DNA of 64,000 nt from Sphingomonas sp. 32-66-10. Lineage in GTDB: Bacteria > Pseudomonadota > Alphaproteobacteria > Sphingomonadales > Sphingomonadaceae. The stretch spans positions 90,258-154,257 of the forward strand of contig NCEF01000004.1 of assembly GCA_002280565.1 (NCBI GenBank), written 5' to 3'. Each line of letters opens with the position of its first letter. The stretch's first letter is position 1. The notes under the pieces were generated by a model. The model made no database searches, was not told the origin of the DNA, and was given only the letters and a program-made list of their open reading frames with translations. Positions 10,661 through 18,537 of the stretch are shown here, in pieces. Made by a program: the position numbers and the translations under genes.

Positions 10661-11020
10661 ATGGGCTTCCTCAACGCCACAGTCCACGATCCGGTCGATG
10701 CCGAGAAGGATTATCGCCACATCATGGCAACCGGCGAAACCGTGCGCTTTGCGTTCAAGTTGATCCGCGACGCAATCTTGTTCACCGATATGCGCATCGT
10801 CACCATCGATGTGCAGGGATTGACCGGGTCCAAGAAGCGTTTCGTTTCAATCCCCTATCGCGCGATCACGACCTTCTCGGTCGAGAGCGCAGGGCATTTC
10901 GACCTCGACACCGAACTCACCCTGACCGTGTCTGGCTCCGCCCCGATCGAGCTGCTGCTCAGCCGGGGTACGGACGTACATGGACTGATCTCTCTGCTCA
11001 CCGAGCGGCTGGCTCGATAA
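10661..11020 (+). CDS. Bacterial PH-domain protein
   Basis: 119 residues resembling the bacterial pleckstrin-homology domain family. It is a soluble mostly beta protein with the characteristic strand order: FKLIRD..LFTDMRIVTID, the GSKK turn, SIPYRAITTFSVESAG and a final helix ending in LTERL. ATG 10661 follows GGAG and lies one base after the preceding stop, inside the pnt operon. These domains occur alone or in membrane-linked stress proteins; a role with transhydrogenase is not established. Confidence 0.75.
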   Translation: MGFLNATVHDPVDAEKDYRHIMATGETVRFAFKLIRDAILFTDMRIVTIDVQGLTGSKKRFVSIPYRAITTFSVESAGHFDLDTELTLTVSGSAPIELLLSRGTDVHGLISLLTERLAR

Positions 11021-11041
11021 CGCAGGAAAAGGACTGACCCG

Positions 11042-11320
11042 ATGGACTTCATCTCGATCCTGTCGATCTTCGTGCTGGCGTGTTTCGTCGGCTATTATGT
11101 CGTGTGGTCGGTGACCCCGGCGCTGCACACGCCGCTGATGGCGGTCACCAACGCGATTTCGTCGGTGATCATCGTCGGCGCGCTGATCGCGTCGGCCGCT
11201 GCCGGAAGCCTGACCGCGAAATGGCTGGGGCTGATCGCGGTGGCGCTGGCCAGCGTCAACATTTTCGGCGGGTTCGCCGTGACCGAGCGGATGCTCGCCA
11301 TGTACAAGAAGAAGGGCTGA
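11042..11320 (+). CDS. pntAB: NAD(P) transhydrogenase subunit alpha part 2
   Basis: A 92-residue integral membrane protein with three hydrophobic helices (about residues 5-25, 33-55, 60-82). It corresponds to the part of the alpha subunit that joins the beta-subunit membrane domain to form the proton channel. The family-typical ending FGGFAVTERML followed by a Lys-rich tail is present. The ATG has AGGAAAAGG upstream. It is separated from pntAA by two unrelated small genes and followed at once by pntB. Confidence 0.93.
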   Translation: MDFISILSIFVLACFVGYYVVWSVTPALHTPLMAVTNAISSVIIVGALIASAAAGSLTAKWLGLIAVALASVNIFGGFAVTERMLAMYKKKG

Positions 11321-11324
11321 GCTG

Positions 11325-12758
11325 ATGCACGAGGCCACACCGCTCAACCCCTGGGTTGCGCTCGCCTATCTGATCGCGGGCGTGTGTTTCATCGTCGCGC
11401 TGCGCGGCCTGTCGTCGCCGGCGACCAGCCGTCGCGGCAACCGCTTCGGCATGGCAGGCATGCTGATCGCCGTCGTGACGACGCTCGTCACGCACGAGAT
11501 CGCGTCGCTGCCCGAGATCATCGGCGCGATCGCCATTGGCGGCGGGTTCGGCTGGATCGTCGCGCGCAAGATCAAGATGACCGACATGCCGCAGCTGGTG
11601 GCGGGCTTCCACTCGCTCGTCGGCCTTGCCGCGGTGCTGGTCGGCGTCGCCGCCTATCTCAACCCCGAGGCGTTCGGCATCGTGTTCCCCGAAGGATCGC
11701 CCAATGCGGGCCTGATCCTGCCGGTCAGCCGGATCGAGCTGGGCCTGGGCGTTGCGATCGGTGCGATCACCTTCTCCGGATCGGTCATCGCCTTCCTCAA
11801 GCTTAACGGCAATATGGGCGGCGCACCGATCATGCTGCCCGGCCGCCATGTCATCAACCTTGGCACGCTGGCCGCAATCCTCGGCCTGATCGCGTTCCTG
11901 ACGGTCGAGCTGCGCGCGCCCGACTGGGTGTTCTGGACCGTGCTGGTCCTGTCCTTCATCATCGGCTTCCTGCTGATCATCCCGATCGGCGGTGCGGACA
12001 TGCCGGTGGTGGTGTCGATGCTCAACAGCTATTCGGGCTGGGCGGCGGCGGCGATGGGCTTCACGCTTGGCAACACCGCCATGATCATCACCGGCGCATT
12101 GGTCGGCAGCTCGGGCGCGATCCTGAGCTACATCATGTGCAAGGCGATGAACCGCAGCTTCATCAGCGTGATCGCAGGCGGCTTTGGCGGCGACAGCGGC
12201 GGCCCGGCGGGCGCGGCGGCGACCGATCGTCCGTGGAAGCGCGGTTCTGCCGAGGACGCAGCGTTCCTGATGAGCCAAGCCGAACAGATCATCATCGTCC
12301 CGGGCTATGGCATGGCGGTCGCGCAGGCACAGCATGCCCTGCGCGAGATGGGCGACAAGCTGAAAGAGCATGGCGTCCGCGTGAAATACGCGATCCACCC
12401 GGTCGCGGGGCGCATGCCGGGGCATATGAACGTGCTGCTGGCCGAGGCCAACGTCCCCTATGACGAGGTGTTCGAACTGGAGGACATCAACAGCGAGTTC
12501 GCCCAGACCGACGTTGCCTTCATCATCGGCGCGAACGACGTGGTGAACCCGGCGGCGAAGACCGACAAGTCCTCGCCCATCTACGGCATGCCGGTGTTCG
12601 ATGTGAACAAGGCCAAGACGGTGTTGTTCATCAAGCGCAGCATGGGCGGGGTCGGCTATGCCGGCGTCGACAACGACGTGTTCTACCAGGACAACACGAT
12701 GATGCTGCTCGCCGACGCCAAGAAGATGGTCGAAGAGATCGTCAAGTCGCTCGACTGA
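11325..12758 (+). CDS. pntB: NAD(P) transhydrogenase subunit beta
   Basis: The 477-residue beta subunit: eight or nine membrane helices over residues 1-260, then the NADP(H)-binding domain III. Domain III shows the GYGMAVAQAQ turn, GRMPGHMNVLLAEA, the GANDVVNPAA segment and a KRSMGGVGYAG loop, all diagnostic. With PntAA and PntAB it makes NADPH at the expense of the proton gradient in the inner membrane. The ATG lies four bases after the pntAB stop. A GTCCCGGT/ACCGGGAC inverted repeat follows at 12763-12812, but without a T run. Confidence 0.95.
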   Translation: MHEATPLNPWVALAYLIAGVCFIVALRGLSSPATSRRGNRFGMAGMLIAVVTTLVTHEIASLPEIIGAIAIGGGFGWIVARKIKMTDMPQLVAGFHSLVGLAAVLVGVAAYLNPEAFGIVFPEGSPNAGLILPVSRIELGLGVAIGAITFSGSVIAFLKLNGNMGGAPIMLPGRHVINLGTLAAILGLIAFLTVELRAPDWVFWTVLVLSFIIGFLLIIPIGGADMPVVVSMLNSYSGWAAAAMGFTLGNTAMIITGALVGSSGAILSYIMCKAMNRSFISVIAGGFGGDSGGPAGAAATDRPWKRGSAEDAAFLMSQAEQIIIVPGYGMAVAQAQHALREMGDKLKEHGVRVKYAIHPVAGRMPGHMNVLLAEANVPYDEVFELEDINSEFAQTDVAFIIGANDVVNPAAKTDKSSPIYGMPVFDVNKAKTVLFIKRSMGGVGYAGVDNDVFYQDNTMMLLADAKKMVEEIVKSLD

Positions 12759-12843
12759 CCGCGTCCCGGTTCATGCGATCGTAATCGCTTGATATCCGGA
12801 CGCGACCGGGACAGCATCAGCCCTGCAATAATGGGGGGGAGCA

Positions 12844-13740
12844 ATGCTGAGCGTCGGGCGGATTTTGGAAGGCGCGTTCGGGCTGGTGCGCGAACGATAT
12901 GTGGCGGTCGCGGCGTGGGCCGGCATCTATCTGGCCGCCAATATCGCGTTGGCCGTTGCGGTGCGTCCGCTGCTCGGGCAGTCGATGTCTCCGGCCATGA
13001 CGCCAAATCCGACCGACATGTTCGTTGCATCGGGCCCGGTCTTCCTGATCGCCCTGTTCTTCGCCGCATTCGGATTCGTCATCTATGCCGCCGCAATGCG
13101 CGCGATATTGCGCCCTGAAGCGGGCGGCATCGCGTATCTCCGCCTCGGCATGGACGAGCTGCGCCTGTTCGGGGTGGCGATCCTCTTCACCGTCGGCGGG
13201 ACGATCCTGTTTCTCATTGTTACGTTCGCGTTCGGCCTCGTCGGGGTGGGCATCGCCGCCAGCGGCGATCCGGGTATCGGCTCGGCCTTGTTGGGATTGC
13301 TGTTCATTCTTGCCCTGTTGGCGGTCGTCGTCTTTTTCATCGTCCGCTTTTCGCTCGCCTTTCCGCTGACGCTGTACCGGCAGCAGATCGTGATCGGCGA
13401 AGCGTGGACACTGAGTCGTGGTCATTTCTGGTCGCTGTTCGGTGCAGCGCTCGTCATCACGCTGATCCTCATGGTCCTCAACATCGCGGTCTCCGCGTTC
13501 ACGATGGGCAGCTATATGTCCGACCTGATGAGTGCGGCGGGGAATCCCGAAGCGCTTGCACGAGCGGCGGAGGCGCAGCAGGAAAGTTATTCACAGCTGG
13601 GACCGGCGATGATTCTGGCTTCGCTCGGCGGCGCGATTGCCGCCGCGTTGGGTGCCGCGCTCACCGGGGGCAGCGTCGCCACCGCCGCGAAGCTGTTGCT
13701 GCACGATGAAATGGACGATGCCGAGGACGTGTTCGGCTAA
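12844..13740 (+). CDS. Multi-pass membrane protein of unknown function
   Basis: 298 residues with about six hydrophobic helices, Gly/Ala-rich, including long ones at roughly 15-38, 62-90, 103-130, 140-170, 190-215 and 250-275, ending in an acidic tail DDAEDVFG. The pattern resembles the membrane domain found in glycerophosphodiester phosphodiesterase-like and DUF7847-type proteins, but no catalytic motif is seen. The ATG follows a GGGGGGAG site. It lies 85 bases after pntB on the same strand and probably has its own promoter. Confidence 0.7.
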   Translation: MLSVGRILEGAFGLVRERYVAVAAWAGIYLAANIALAVAVRPLLGQSMSPAMTPNPTDMFVASGPVFLIALFFAAFGFVIYAAAMRAILRPEAGGIAYLRLGMDELRLFGVAILFTVGGTILFLIVTFAFGLVGVGIAASGDPGIGSALLGLLFILALLAVVVFFIVRFSLAFPLTLYRQQIVIGEAWTLSRGHFWSLFGAALVITLILMVLNIAVSAFTMGSYMSDLMSAAGNPEALARAAEAQQESYSQLGPAMILASLGGAIAAALGAALTGGSVATAAKLLLHDEMDDAEDVFG

Positions 13741-13872
13741 CGCGCTTGCCACAGCGCGTCCATTCTGGAGATAACGGACGGCAGACCGGTTGAATTCGGA
13801 GCCGCCTTTTGCTGACGTGCCGCCCTAGCCCGCGATTACATCCGCATTGCAGCGCAAAGCGGAGGGAATGCG

Positions 13873-14796
13873 ATGAATGACGCCATGCAGGTTGCCGGGC
13901 TTTCCGCCGACGCCGCCCGTGTTTTCATCGTGGCACCGGCGGCGGCGCAGGATCGGCATGACGCTGCGGTTACGGCAAGCGGCGCGCGCGTGCTGGGCAT
14001 GGTCGCACCGGATGGAGTCGAGACAGCGCTCGACTCGCTGATCGCCGCCGATCTGATCGTGATCGACGGTACCGGCGTCGACCCCGATCGGATCGCGGCG
14101 AACGCGGAGCGGATTGCCGACTGGACCCGCGACGGTGACTGCGGGATCGTTGCATTGCTCGATGCGCACGCGCTCGACCTCGCCGCTCCGCTGTTGATGG
14201 ATGCTGGTGCGGCGCTGCTGTGCGATCCTTCGGCGGCCGATTATGCGGCGGCGCTGGTCCGGGCTGTGACCCCGCCCGGGGCGCGGTTGCACGACGCGAC
14301 GCGGGAGCGCGAGGCGGAACGGCTGCGCCTGCTCAATGAAGAGGTTGCGCGGCTCGCCGCCGTGCTGTCCGACTTCGCCGCCGATCCGGTGCGGCGTGAG
14401 CTGCGCGAACCCGGGCGTGGCTATCGGTCCGAACCCAGCGGCGAACCCGATCCGGCGCCGCGCATCGTCCGTGCCGTGATCCGAGCACGGCGGTTGCGCG
14501 ACCAGCATTTCACCCCCGAACTCTTTGCCGACCCCGCCTGGGACATGCTGCTTGACCTCTATGCCGCGCGGCTGGAGCGCAATCGGGTGTCGGTGTCGAG
14601 CCTGTGCATCGCCGCCTCGGTGCCGCCGACCACCGCGCTGCGCTGGATCGGGACGATGCACGATGCCGGGCTGTTCGAACGCGAAGCCGATCCAGGGGAC
14701 CGGCGTCGCGCGCATATCATCCTGTCGACGCGCGCGGCAGAGGCGATGCGCGGCTATTTCGCCGCGGCCGCGCGGCTGGGGATGATGCCGATTTGA
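13873..14796 (+). CDS. Winged-helix DNA-binding protein with pseudo-receiver domain
   Basis: 307 residues in two parts. Residues 15-135 alternate strands and helices like a response-regulator receiver, with DLIVID where the phospho-site would be. The acidic pair expected at the first strand is missing (FIVAPAA), so normal phosphorylation is doubtful. Residues 215-300 form a MarR-like winged helix: VSVSSLCIAASVPPTTALRW as the recognition helices, then a DPGDRRR wing. Such proteins occur in sphingomonads without known targets. It stands alone, and its stop lies two bases from the 3' end of the opposing tRNA. Confidence 0.72.
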   Translation: MNDAMQVAGLSADAARVFIVAPAAAQDRHDAAVTASGARVLGMVAPDGVETALDSLIAADLIVIDGTGVDPDRIAANAERIADWTRDGDCGIVALLDAHALDLAAPLLMDAGAALLCDPSAADYAAALVRAVTPPGARLHDATREREAERLRLLNEEVARLAAVLSDFAADPVRRELREPGRGYRSEPSGEPDPAPRIVRAVIRARRLRDQHFTPELFADPAWDMLLDLYAARLERNRVSVSSLCIAASVPPTTALRWIGTMHDAGLFEREADPGDRRRAHIILSTRAAEAMRGYFAAAARLGMMPI

Positions 14797-14798
14797 GG

Positions 14799-14874
14799 TG
14801 GTGAGCCCTGATGGATTCGAACCATCGACCTACTGATTAAAAGTCAGTTGCTCTACCGACTGAGCTAAGGGCCC
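14799..14874 (-). tRNA. tRNA-Lys (UUU)
   Basis: A 76-base cloverleaf read on the minus strand: acceptor GGGCCCT pairing with AGGGCTC (one G-T), D arm GCTCAGTCGGTAGAGC, anticodon stem ACTGA/TCAGT with loop CTTTTAA giving anticodon UUU, variable loop AGGTC, and T arm with TTCGAAT. Discriminator A and the CCA end are encoded. It decodes lysine AAA/AAG. Confidence 0.97.
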
Positions 14875-14919
14875 CCATGCTGGGTCAGGCGCTGCACCTA
14901 GGCGGCGATCCGCTGCGGG

Positions 14920-15387
14920 TCAACCGGGCAGGCGGGCAGCGAGTTGACGGATCGTGCGACCGGTGAGCGGGTCGCGCCAGTCGGGGACGATGGCGGCCAG
15001 CGGGCGCAGCACGAAATCGCGCTGGCGGAACAGCGGATGCGGGATGGTGAGGCCGGGACTGCTCCATGCGCCGCCGGACCACAGGATCAGGTCGAGATCG
15101 ATCACCCGCGCGTCCCAGCGGCGGCCATTGCGACGGCCGAAGCTGCGCTCGATCTGCTTGAGTCGCGCCAGCAGTTCGGTGGGCGTTTCGGCGCTTTCCA
15201 TCAGGATCGCGGCATTGGTGAAGCGGCGGCGCGAGGGGCCGAGCGGGGCGGTTTCGATGATCGGTGCCTGCGCGACCACACCGCCGATCGCCGCGACCGC
15301 CGCCGCCAGCTCCCGACGCGGGGAGCCATGACGGCCGCGCCGGTTCGATCCCAGGGCGATGACATAATGGTGGGTTGAGGCGCTCAC
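14920..15387 (-). CDS. folK: Hydroxymethyl-dihydropterin pyrophosphokinase
   Basis: Transfers pyrophosphate from ATP to 6-hydroxymethyl-7,8-dihydropterin, making the substrate of FolP. In 155 residues it shows the start YVIALGSNR, the FTNAA strand, LKQIERSFGRR, and the catalytic signature RWDARVIDLDLIL with the two metal-binding aspartates, then IPHP and RDFVLRPL. The length matches the family. It is the second folate gene in the window, away from folP. Its start at 15387 is divergent from the uracil-DNA glycosylase gene, with 22 bases between them, so the promoters must overlap. Confidence 0.93.
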   Translation of the reverse strand: MSASTHHYVIALGSNRRGRHGSPRRELAAAVAAIGGVVAQAPIIETAPLGPSRRRFTNAAILMESAETPTELLARLKQIERSFGRRNGRRWDARVIDLDLILWSGGAWSSPGLTIPHPLFRQRDFVLRPLAAIVPDWRDPLTGRTIRQLAARLPG

Positions 15388-15409
15388 CCGCCCCGCCTAT
15401 CGCGGAGCG

Positions 15410-16069
15410 ATGATCCCGCCAAGTCCGTTGCCCAATACCGAGCCGCCGCGCGATTGCCCGCGCTGTCCGCGCCTTGTCGCGCTGCGGCAGGAGTTGCGGG
15501 TCGAATATCCCGACTGGTGGAACGCGCCGGTGCCGGCGTTCGGCGACCCCAATGGCTGGCTGGGGATTATCGGGCTGGCGCCGGGCAAGCATGGCGCGAA
15601 CCGGACCGGGCGGCCATTTACCGGCGATTTTGCCGGCGACCTGATGTTCGCGACGCTGGCGAAGTTCGGGTTCACGCAGGGCAACTATGAGAGCCGCGCC
15701 GATGACGGGTTGCAGCTGACCGGCGCGATCATCGTCAATTCGGTCAAGTGCCTGCCGCCCGAGAACAAGCCGACGCCGGAGGAGGCACGGACCTGTCGCC
15801 CCTTTGCGGAAGGACAGGTCGATGCGCTGCCCAATGCGCGCATCTTCATCGCTTTGGGCCAGATCGCGCATCAGAGCGCGGTCAAGATTTTGGGCGGCAA
15901 GCTGCCCAAATGCCGCTTTGCCCATCTGGCGGAGCATCGCATGCCGGACGGGCGGGTGCTGATCGATAGCTATCACTGCTCGCGCTACAACCAGAATACC
16001 GGGCGGCTGACGGCGGAGATGTTCGAGGCGGTGTTTGCCCGGGCGCTGGAGCTGCGCGGAACGGTGTGA
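15410..16069 (+). CDS. Uracil-DNA glycosylase, family 5 (UDGb-like)
   Basis: Removes deaminated bases from DNA for base-excision repair. Of 219 residues, motif 1 reads GLAPGKHGANRTGRPFTGD (about residues 61-79), the extended form typical of family 5, which lacks the usual catalytic Asp of other uracil glycosylases. The late motif is SYHCSRYNQNTGRLT. The iron-sulfur cysteines are present as C..C near residue 16 and further Cys near 109 and 122. In motif 2, HC replaces the more common HP. Start ATG 15410 has GGAG upstream. It is followed by a 365-base stretch without genes. Confidence 0.85.
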   Translation: MIPPSPLPNTEPPRDCPRCPRLVALRQELRVEYPDWWNAPVPAFGDPNGWLGIIGLAPGKHGANRTGRPFTGDFAGDLMFATLAKFGFTQGNYESRADDGLQLTGAIIVNSVKCLPPENKPTPEEARTCRPFAEGQVDALPNARIFIALGQIAHQSAVKILGGKLPKCRFAHLAEHRMPDGRVLIDSYHCSRYNQNTGRLTAEMFEAVFARALELRGTV

Positions 16070-16292
16070 GCGTCCGACGAAGCTGACGTTTTCGATGGGG
16101 TTTCCGGGCGAAGCGACCGCGAAGGGACCGGTTTGCGCCTGCGACGCGACACCGACGCGACAGTGGCGCGACGCCGGGTGGCGGGGTGTCAGGCTGTTGG
16201 CGAAGGGCATGAGGGTTGTCCCGATCGGTCGAGGGGGACGGATGAGATATGCCCGATCGGGGTCTGTAGGAAAGCGGTTTTGGGGGCGATCT

Positions 16293-16427
16293 ATCCTCCC
16301 CCGCCAGGGGGAGGTGGCGCCGAAGGCGACGGAGGGGGCGGAAGCACTGCGGCAAGAGGTGACAGGGCATCGCCCTCCTCCCCCTCCGTCAGGCTGCGCC
16401 TGCCACCTCCCCCTGGCGGGGGAGGAT
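16293..16427. repeat. Large inverted repeat (REP-like)
   Basis: The gene-free stretch 16070-16434 holds this element and nothing else I can recognise. Two perfect 26-base arms, 16293-16318 and 16402-16427, are reverse complements, each itself containing a CTCCCCC..GGGGGAG hairpin around CGCCA. The interior adds a second imperfect pair (GACGGAGGGGG against CCCCCTCCGTC). Seven bases from the right arm lies the aguB stop. A shorter relative with the same CCTCCCC-GCCA-GGGGAGG core is at 25791. Confidence 0.8.
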
Positions 16428-16434
16428 TATTGGG

Positions 16435-17289
16435 TCAGACGTCCTCGACCATGCGGCGGTACAGCTCTGGCCTGCGGTCGCGGAAGAAGCCCATGCCGGC
16501 GCGGTGCTTGCGCGCGCGGTCGAGGTCGAGCGTCGCGGTGAGGACGCCGGTTTCCTCGGCGCCGAATTCGGCGAGGATGTCGCCCCATTCGTCGCAGATG
16601 AAGCTGTGGCCGTAGAAGCGCTGGTCGCCCTCGGTCCCGATGCGGTTGCTGGCGATGACGGGGACGACGTTGGACACGGCATGGCCGATCATCGCGCGGC
16701 GCCACATGCGGCTGGTGTCGAGATCGGCGTCATAGGGTTCCGACCCGATTGCGGTGGGGTAGAACAGCAATTGCGCGCCCATCAGCATCATGGTGCGCGC
16801 GGTTTCGGGATACCATTGGTCCCAGCAGATGCCGACGCCGAGCGCCGCGTCGTCCGCCGGGCCGTCCCACACCTTGAACCCCGTATTGCCGGGGCGGAAA
16901 TAATATTTCTCTTCATAGCCGGGGCCGTCGGGGATGTGACTCTTGCGATAGACGCCCGCGACCTTGCCGTCCGGGCCGATCATCGCGAGGCTGTTGTAGA
17001 AATGCGGGCCGTCGGCTTCGAAGAAGCTGGTCGGGATGTGGATCTGCAGCTCGGCGGCCAGCTTCTGCATCGCGGTGACGGCGGGATGGCTGGCGAGCGG
17101 CTTGGCGGTCGCGAACAGCGCCTCATCCTCGACCCGGCAGAAATATTCGCCTTCGAACAATTCGGGGGGAAGGACGACCTGCGCGCCCTTCCCCGCCGCC
17201 TCGCGCACGAGGTCGGTGACGTTGGCGATATTCTGCGCCGTGTCGGTGGTGAAGGCGAGCTGCAGCGCGGCGACGGTGATCTGGGTCAT
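16435..17289 (-). CDS. aguB: N-carbamoylputrescine amidase
   Basis: Hydrolyses N-carbamoylputrescine to putrescine, CO2 and ammonia, the last step of the agmatine route. A nitrilase-superfamily enzyme of 284 residues with the catalytic triad Glu43 (PPELFEGEYFC), Lys116 (YRKSHIPDGPGY) and Cys155 (GICWDQWYPE); the last two contexts are characteristic of AguB rather than other nitrilases. It follows aguA on the same strand, 275 bases downstream, across a stretch with several hairpins, so the two may be transcribed together or separately. Confidence 0.93.
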   Translation of the reverse strand: MTQITVAALQLAFTTDTAQNIANVTDLVREAAGKGAQVVLPPELFEGEYFCRVEDEALFATAKPLASHPAVTAMQKLAAELQIHIPTSFFEADGPHFYNSLAMIGPDGKVAGVYRKSHIPDGPGYEEKYYFRPGNTGFKVWDGPADDAALGVGICWDQWYPETARTMMLMGAQLLFYPTAIGSEPYDADLDTSRMWRRAMIGHAVSNVVPVIASNRIGTEGDQRFYGHSFICDEWGDILAEFGAEETGVLTATLDLDRARKHRAGMGFFRDRRPELYRRMVEDV

Positions 17290-17361
17290 GTGGGGTATTT
17301 AGGGGGTGTGCCTCCCTTCGTCACCCCGGACCTTGTTCAGGACAGCTCCCTTTCCATCGTC

Positions 17362-17442
17362 GTCCCGGGCTTGACCCGGGACGGGGCTGTTCTTTGCTGC
17401 CGTTGCGAGAAGAAGAAGCCTTGGCCCGGCTCAAGGCCGGGC
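17362..17442. repeat. Paired short hairpins between aguA and aguB
   Basis: Two hairpins lie in the 275-base gap: GTCCCGGG..CCCGGGAC (17362-17382, loop CTTGA) and GCCCGGC..GCCGGGC (17424-17442, loop TCAAG). Both carry the TTGA/TCAA loop seen in dispersed intergenic repeats of alphaproteobacteria. No gene is seen in the gap. Confidence 0.55.
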
Positions 17443-17520
17443 TGACGGTGGGATGCGGGGTCGGGTTGGTTGATGCCCCAGACCATTGCGGAAGAAGAAG
17501 GAGAAGAAGACCCTCCCCAA

Positions 17521-17542
17521 CCCCTCCCGCAAGCGGGAGGGG
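17521..17542 (-). terminator. Hairpin 3' of aguA
   Basis: A perfect 10-base stem CCCCTCCCGC / GCGGGAGGGG with a two-base loop, 22 bases downstream of the aguA stop. On the minus strand it is followed by TTGGGGAGG, not a T run, so it may be an mRNA-end stabiliser or a dispersed repeat rather than a true terminator. Confidence 0.45.
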
Positions 17543-17564
17543 CTTTAGAAGGAAGAGGGACGGG

Positions 17565-18533
17565 CTACTTCGGAATCTGCTGCGAGATGCAGTGGAAGCT
17601 GCCGCCGCCGGTCAGGATATGGTCCGCGCGCAGGCCCACTGCCTCGCGGCCCGGGAACAGCGCGCCGATCGTCTCCACGGCCTTGCGGTCATTGGGCTGG
17701 CCGTAGACCGGGACCACCACGGCGGCGTTGCCGATGTAGAAGTTCATATAGCTCGCCGGCACGACCGCATCGCCATGGATGACGCGGCCGGGTGAAGGGA
17801 TCGCCACGACTTCGACCCCGAAGGCTTCGGCGCGGCGCCGCGCGTCGGCGTAGACCAGCCAGTTGGGGTCATTCTCTTCCGGCACCGGGATCGCGAGGCG
17901 GTTTTCGCCGACGAAGCGGGCGAGGTTGTCGACATGGCCGTCGGTGTGGTCGTGCGCGAGGCCGTTACCGAGCCACAGCACGCGATCAAAGCCGAGATCT
18001 TCGCGCAACCGCCGCTCCGCCTCACACTGGGACAGGCCGGGGTTGCGGTTGCGGTTGAGCAAACATTGTTCGGTGGTGACGACCAGGCCGGTGCCGTCCC
18101 AGTCGATCGATCCGCCCTCTAGAATCCAGTCATGCTCGACCGTGTCCATGCGGCGCTTGGCGGCGAGGCGGCGGCCGATATCCTCGTCGCCATCATATTC
18201 ATACTTCCCGCCCCAGCCGTTGAAGCCGAAGGCGTGGCCGATCCCGGTGCTGTCAACGATGACGCCGGTGTCGCGCAGCCAGATGTCGCCGAACGGGGCG
18301 ACCACCACCTTGGCCGTATCACCGACCAGCAGCGATGCCGCGCCGGCGGCTTCGTCATCCGCGGCGACCAGCAGCACCTGCTCCCCTGCCCCGCCAGCAT
18401 GAACCGCGCGGGCGAAGGCGGCGACTTCGGCGCGGGCGGCGCCGAGCGAGTCCCACAGTTCGGGATGGCTGGGGAAACCGATCCAGACGGCCTTGTGCGG
18501 CGCCCATTCGGGGGGAAGGTGCGGGGTCGTCAC
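17565..18533 (-). CDS. aguA: Agmatine deiminase
   Basis: Converts agmatine to N-carbamoylputrescine and ammonia; with AguB it makes putrescine without ornithine decarboxylase. In 322 residues it shows the guanidine-modifying fold: WIGFPSHPELW at the start, DIWLRDTG, the EGGSI segment, HDHTDGHVD with the catalytic His and Asp, and the nucleophile in GGGSFHCISQQIP (Cys315). The GTG start lies four bases after the stop of the M28 peptidase gene, so the two are probably co-translated. aguB follows. Confidence 0.94.
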   Translation of the reverse strand: MTTPHLPPEWAPHKAVWIGFPSHPELWDSLGAARAEVAAFARAVHAGGAGEQVLLVAADDEAAGAASLLVGDTAKVVVAPFGDIWLRDTGVIVDSTGIGHAFGFNGWGGKYEYDGDEDIGRRLAAKRRMDTVEHDWILEGGSIDWDGTGLVVTTEQCLLNRNRNPGLSQCEAERRLREDLGFDRVLWLGNGLAHDHTDGHVDNLARFVGENRLAIPVPEENDPNWLVYADARRRAEAFGVEVVAIPSPGRVIHGDAVVPASYMNFYIGNAAVVVPVYGQPNDRKAVETIGALFPGREAVGLRADHILTGGGSFHCISQQIPK

Positions 18534-18537
18534 GGTG

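Noticed and set aside
12763-12812. GTCCCGGT...ACCGGGAC inverted repeat after pntB as a terminator
   Set aside because: The arms are 34 bases apart and no T run follows.
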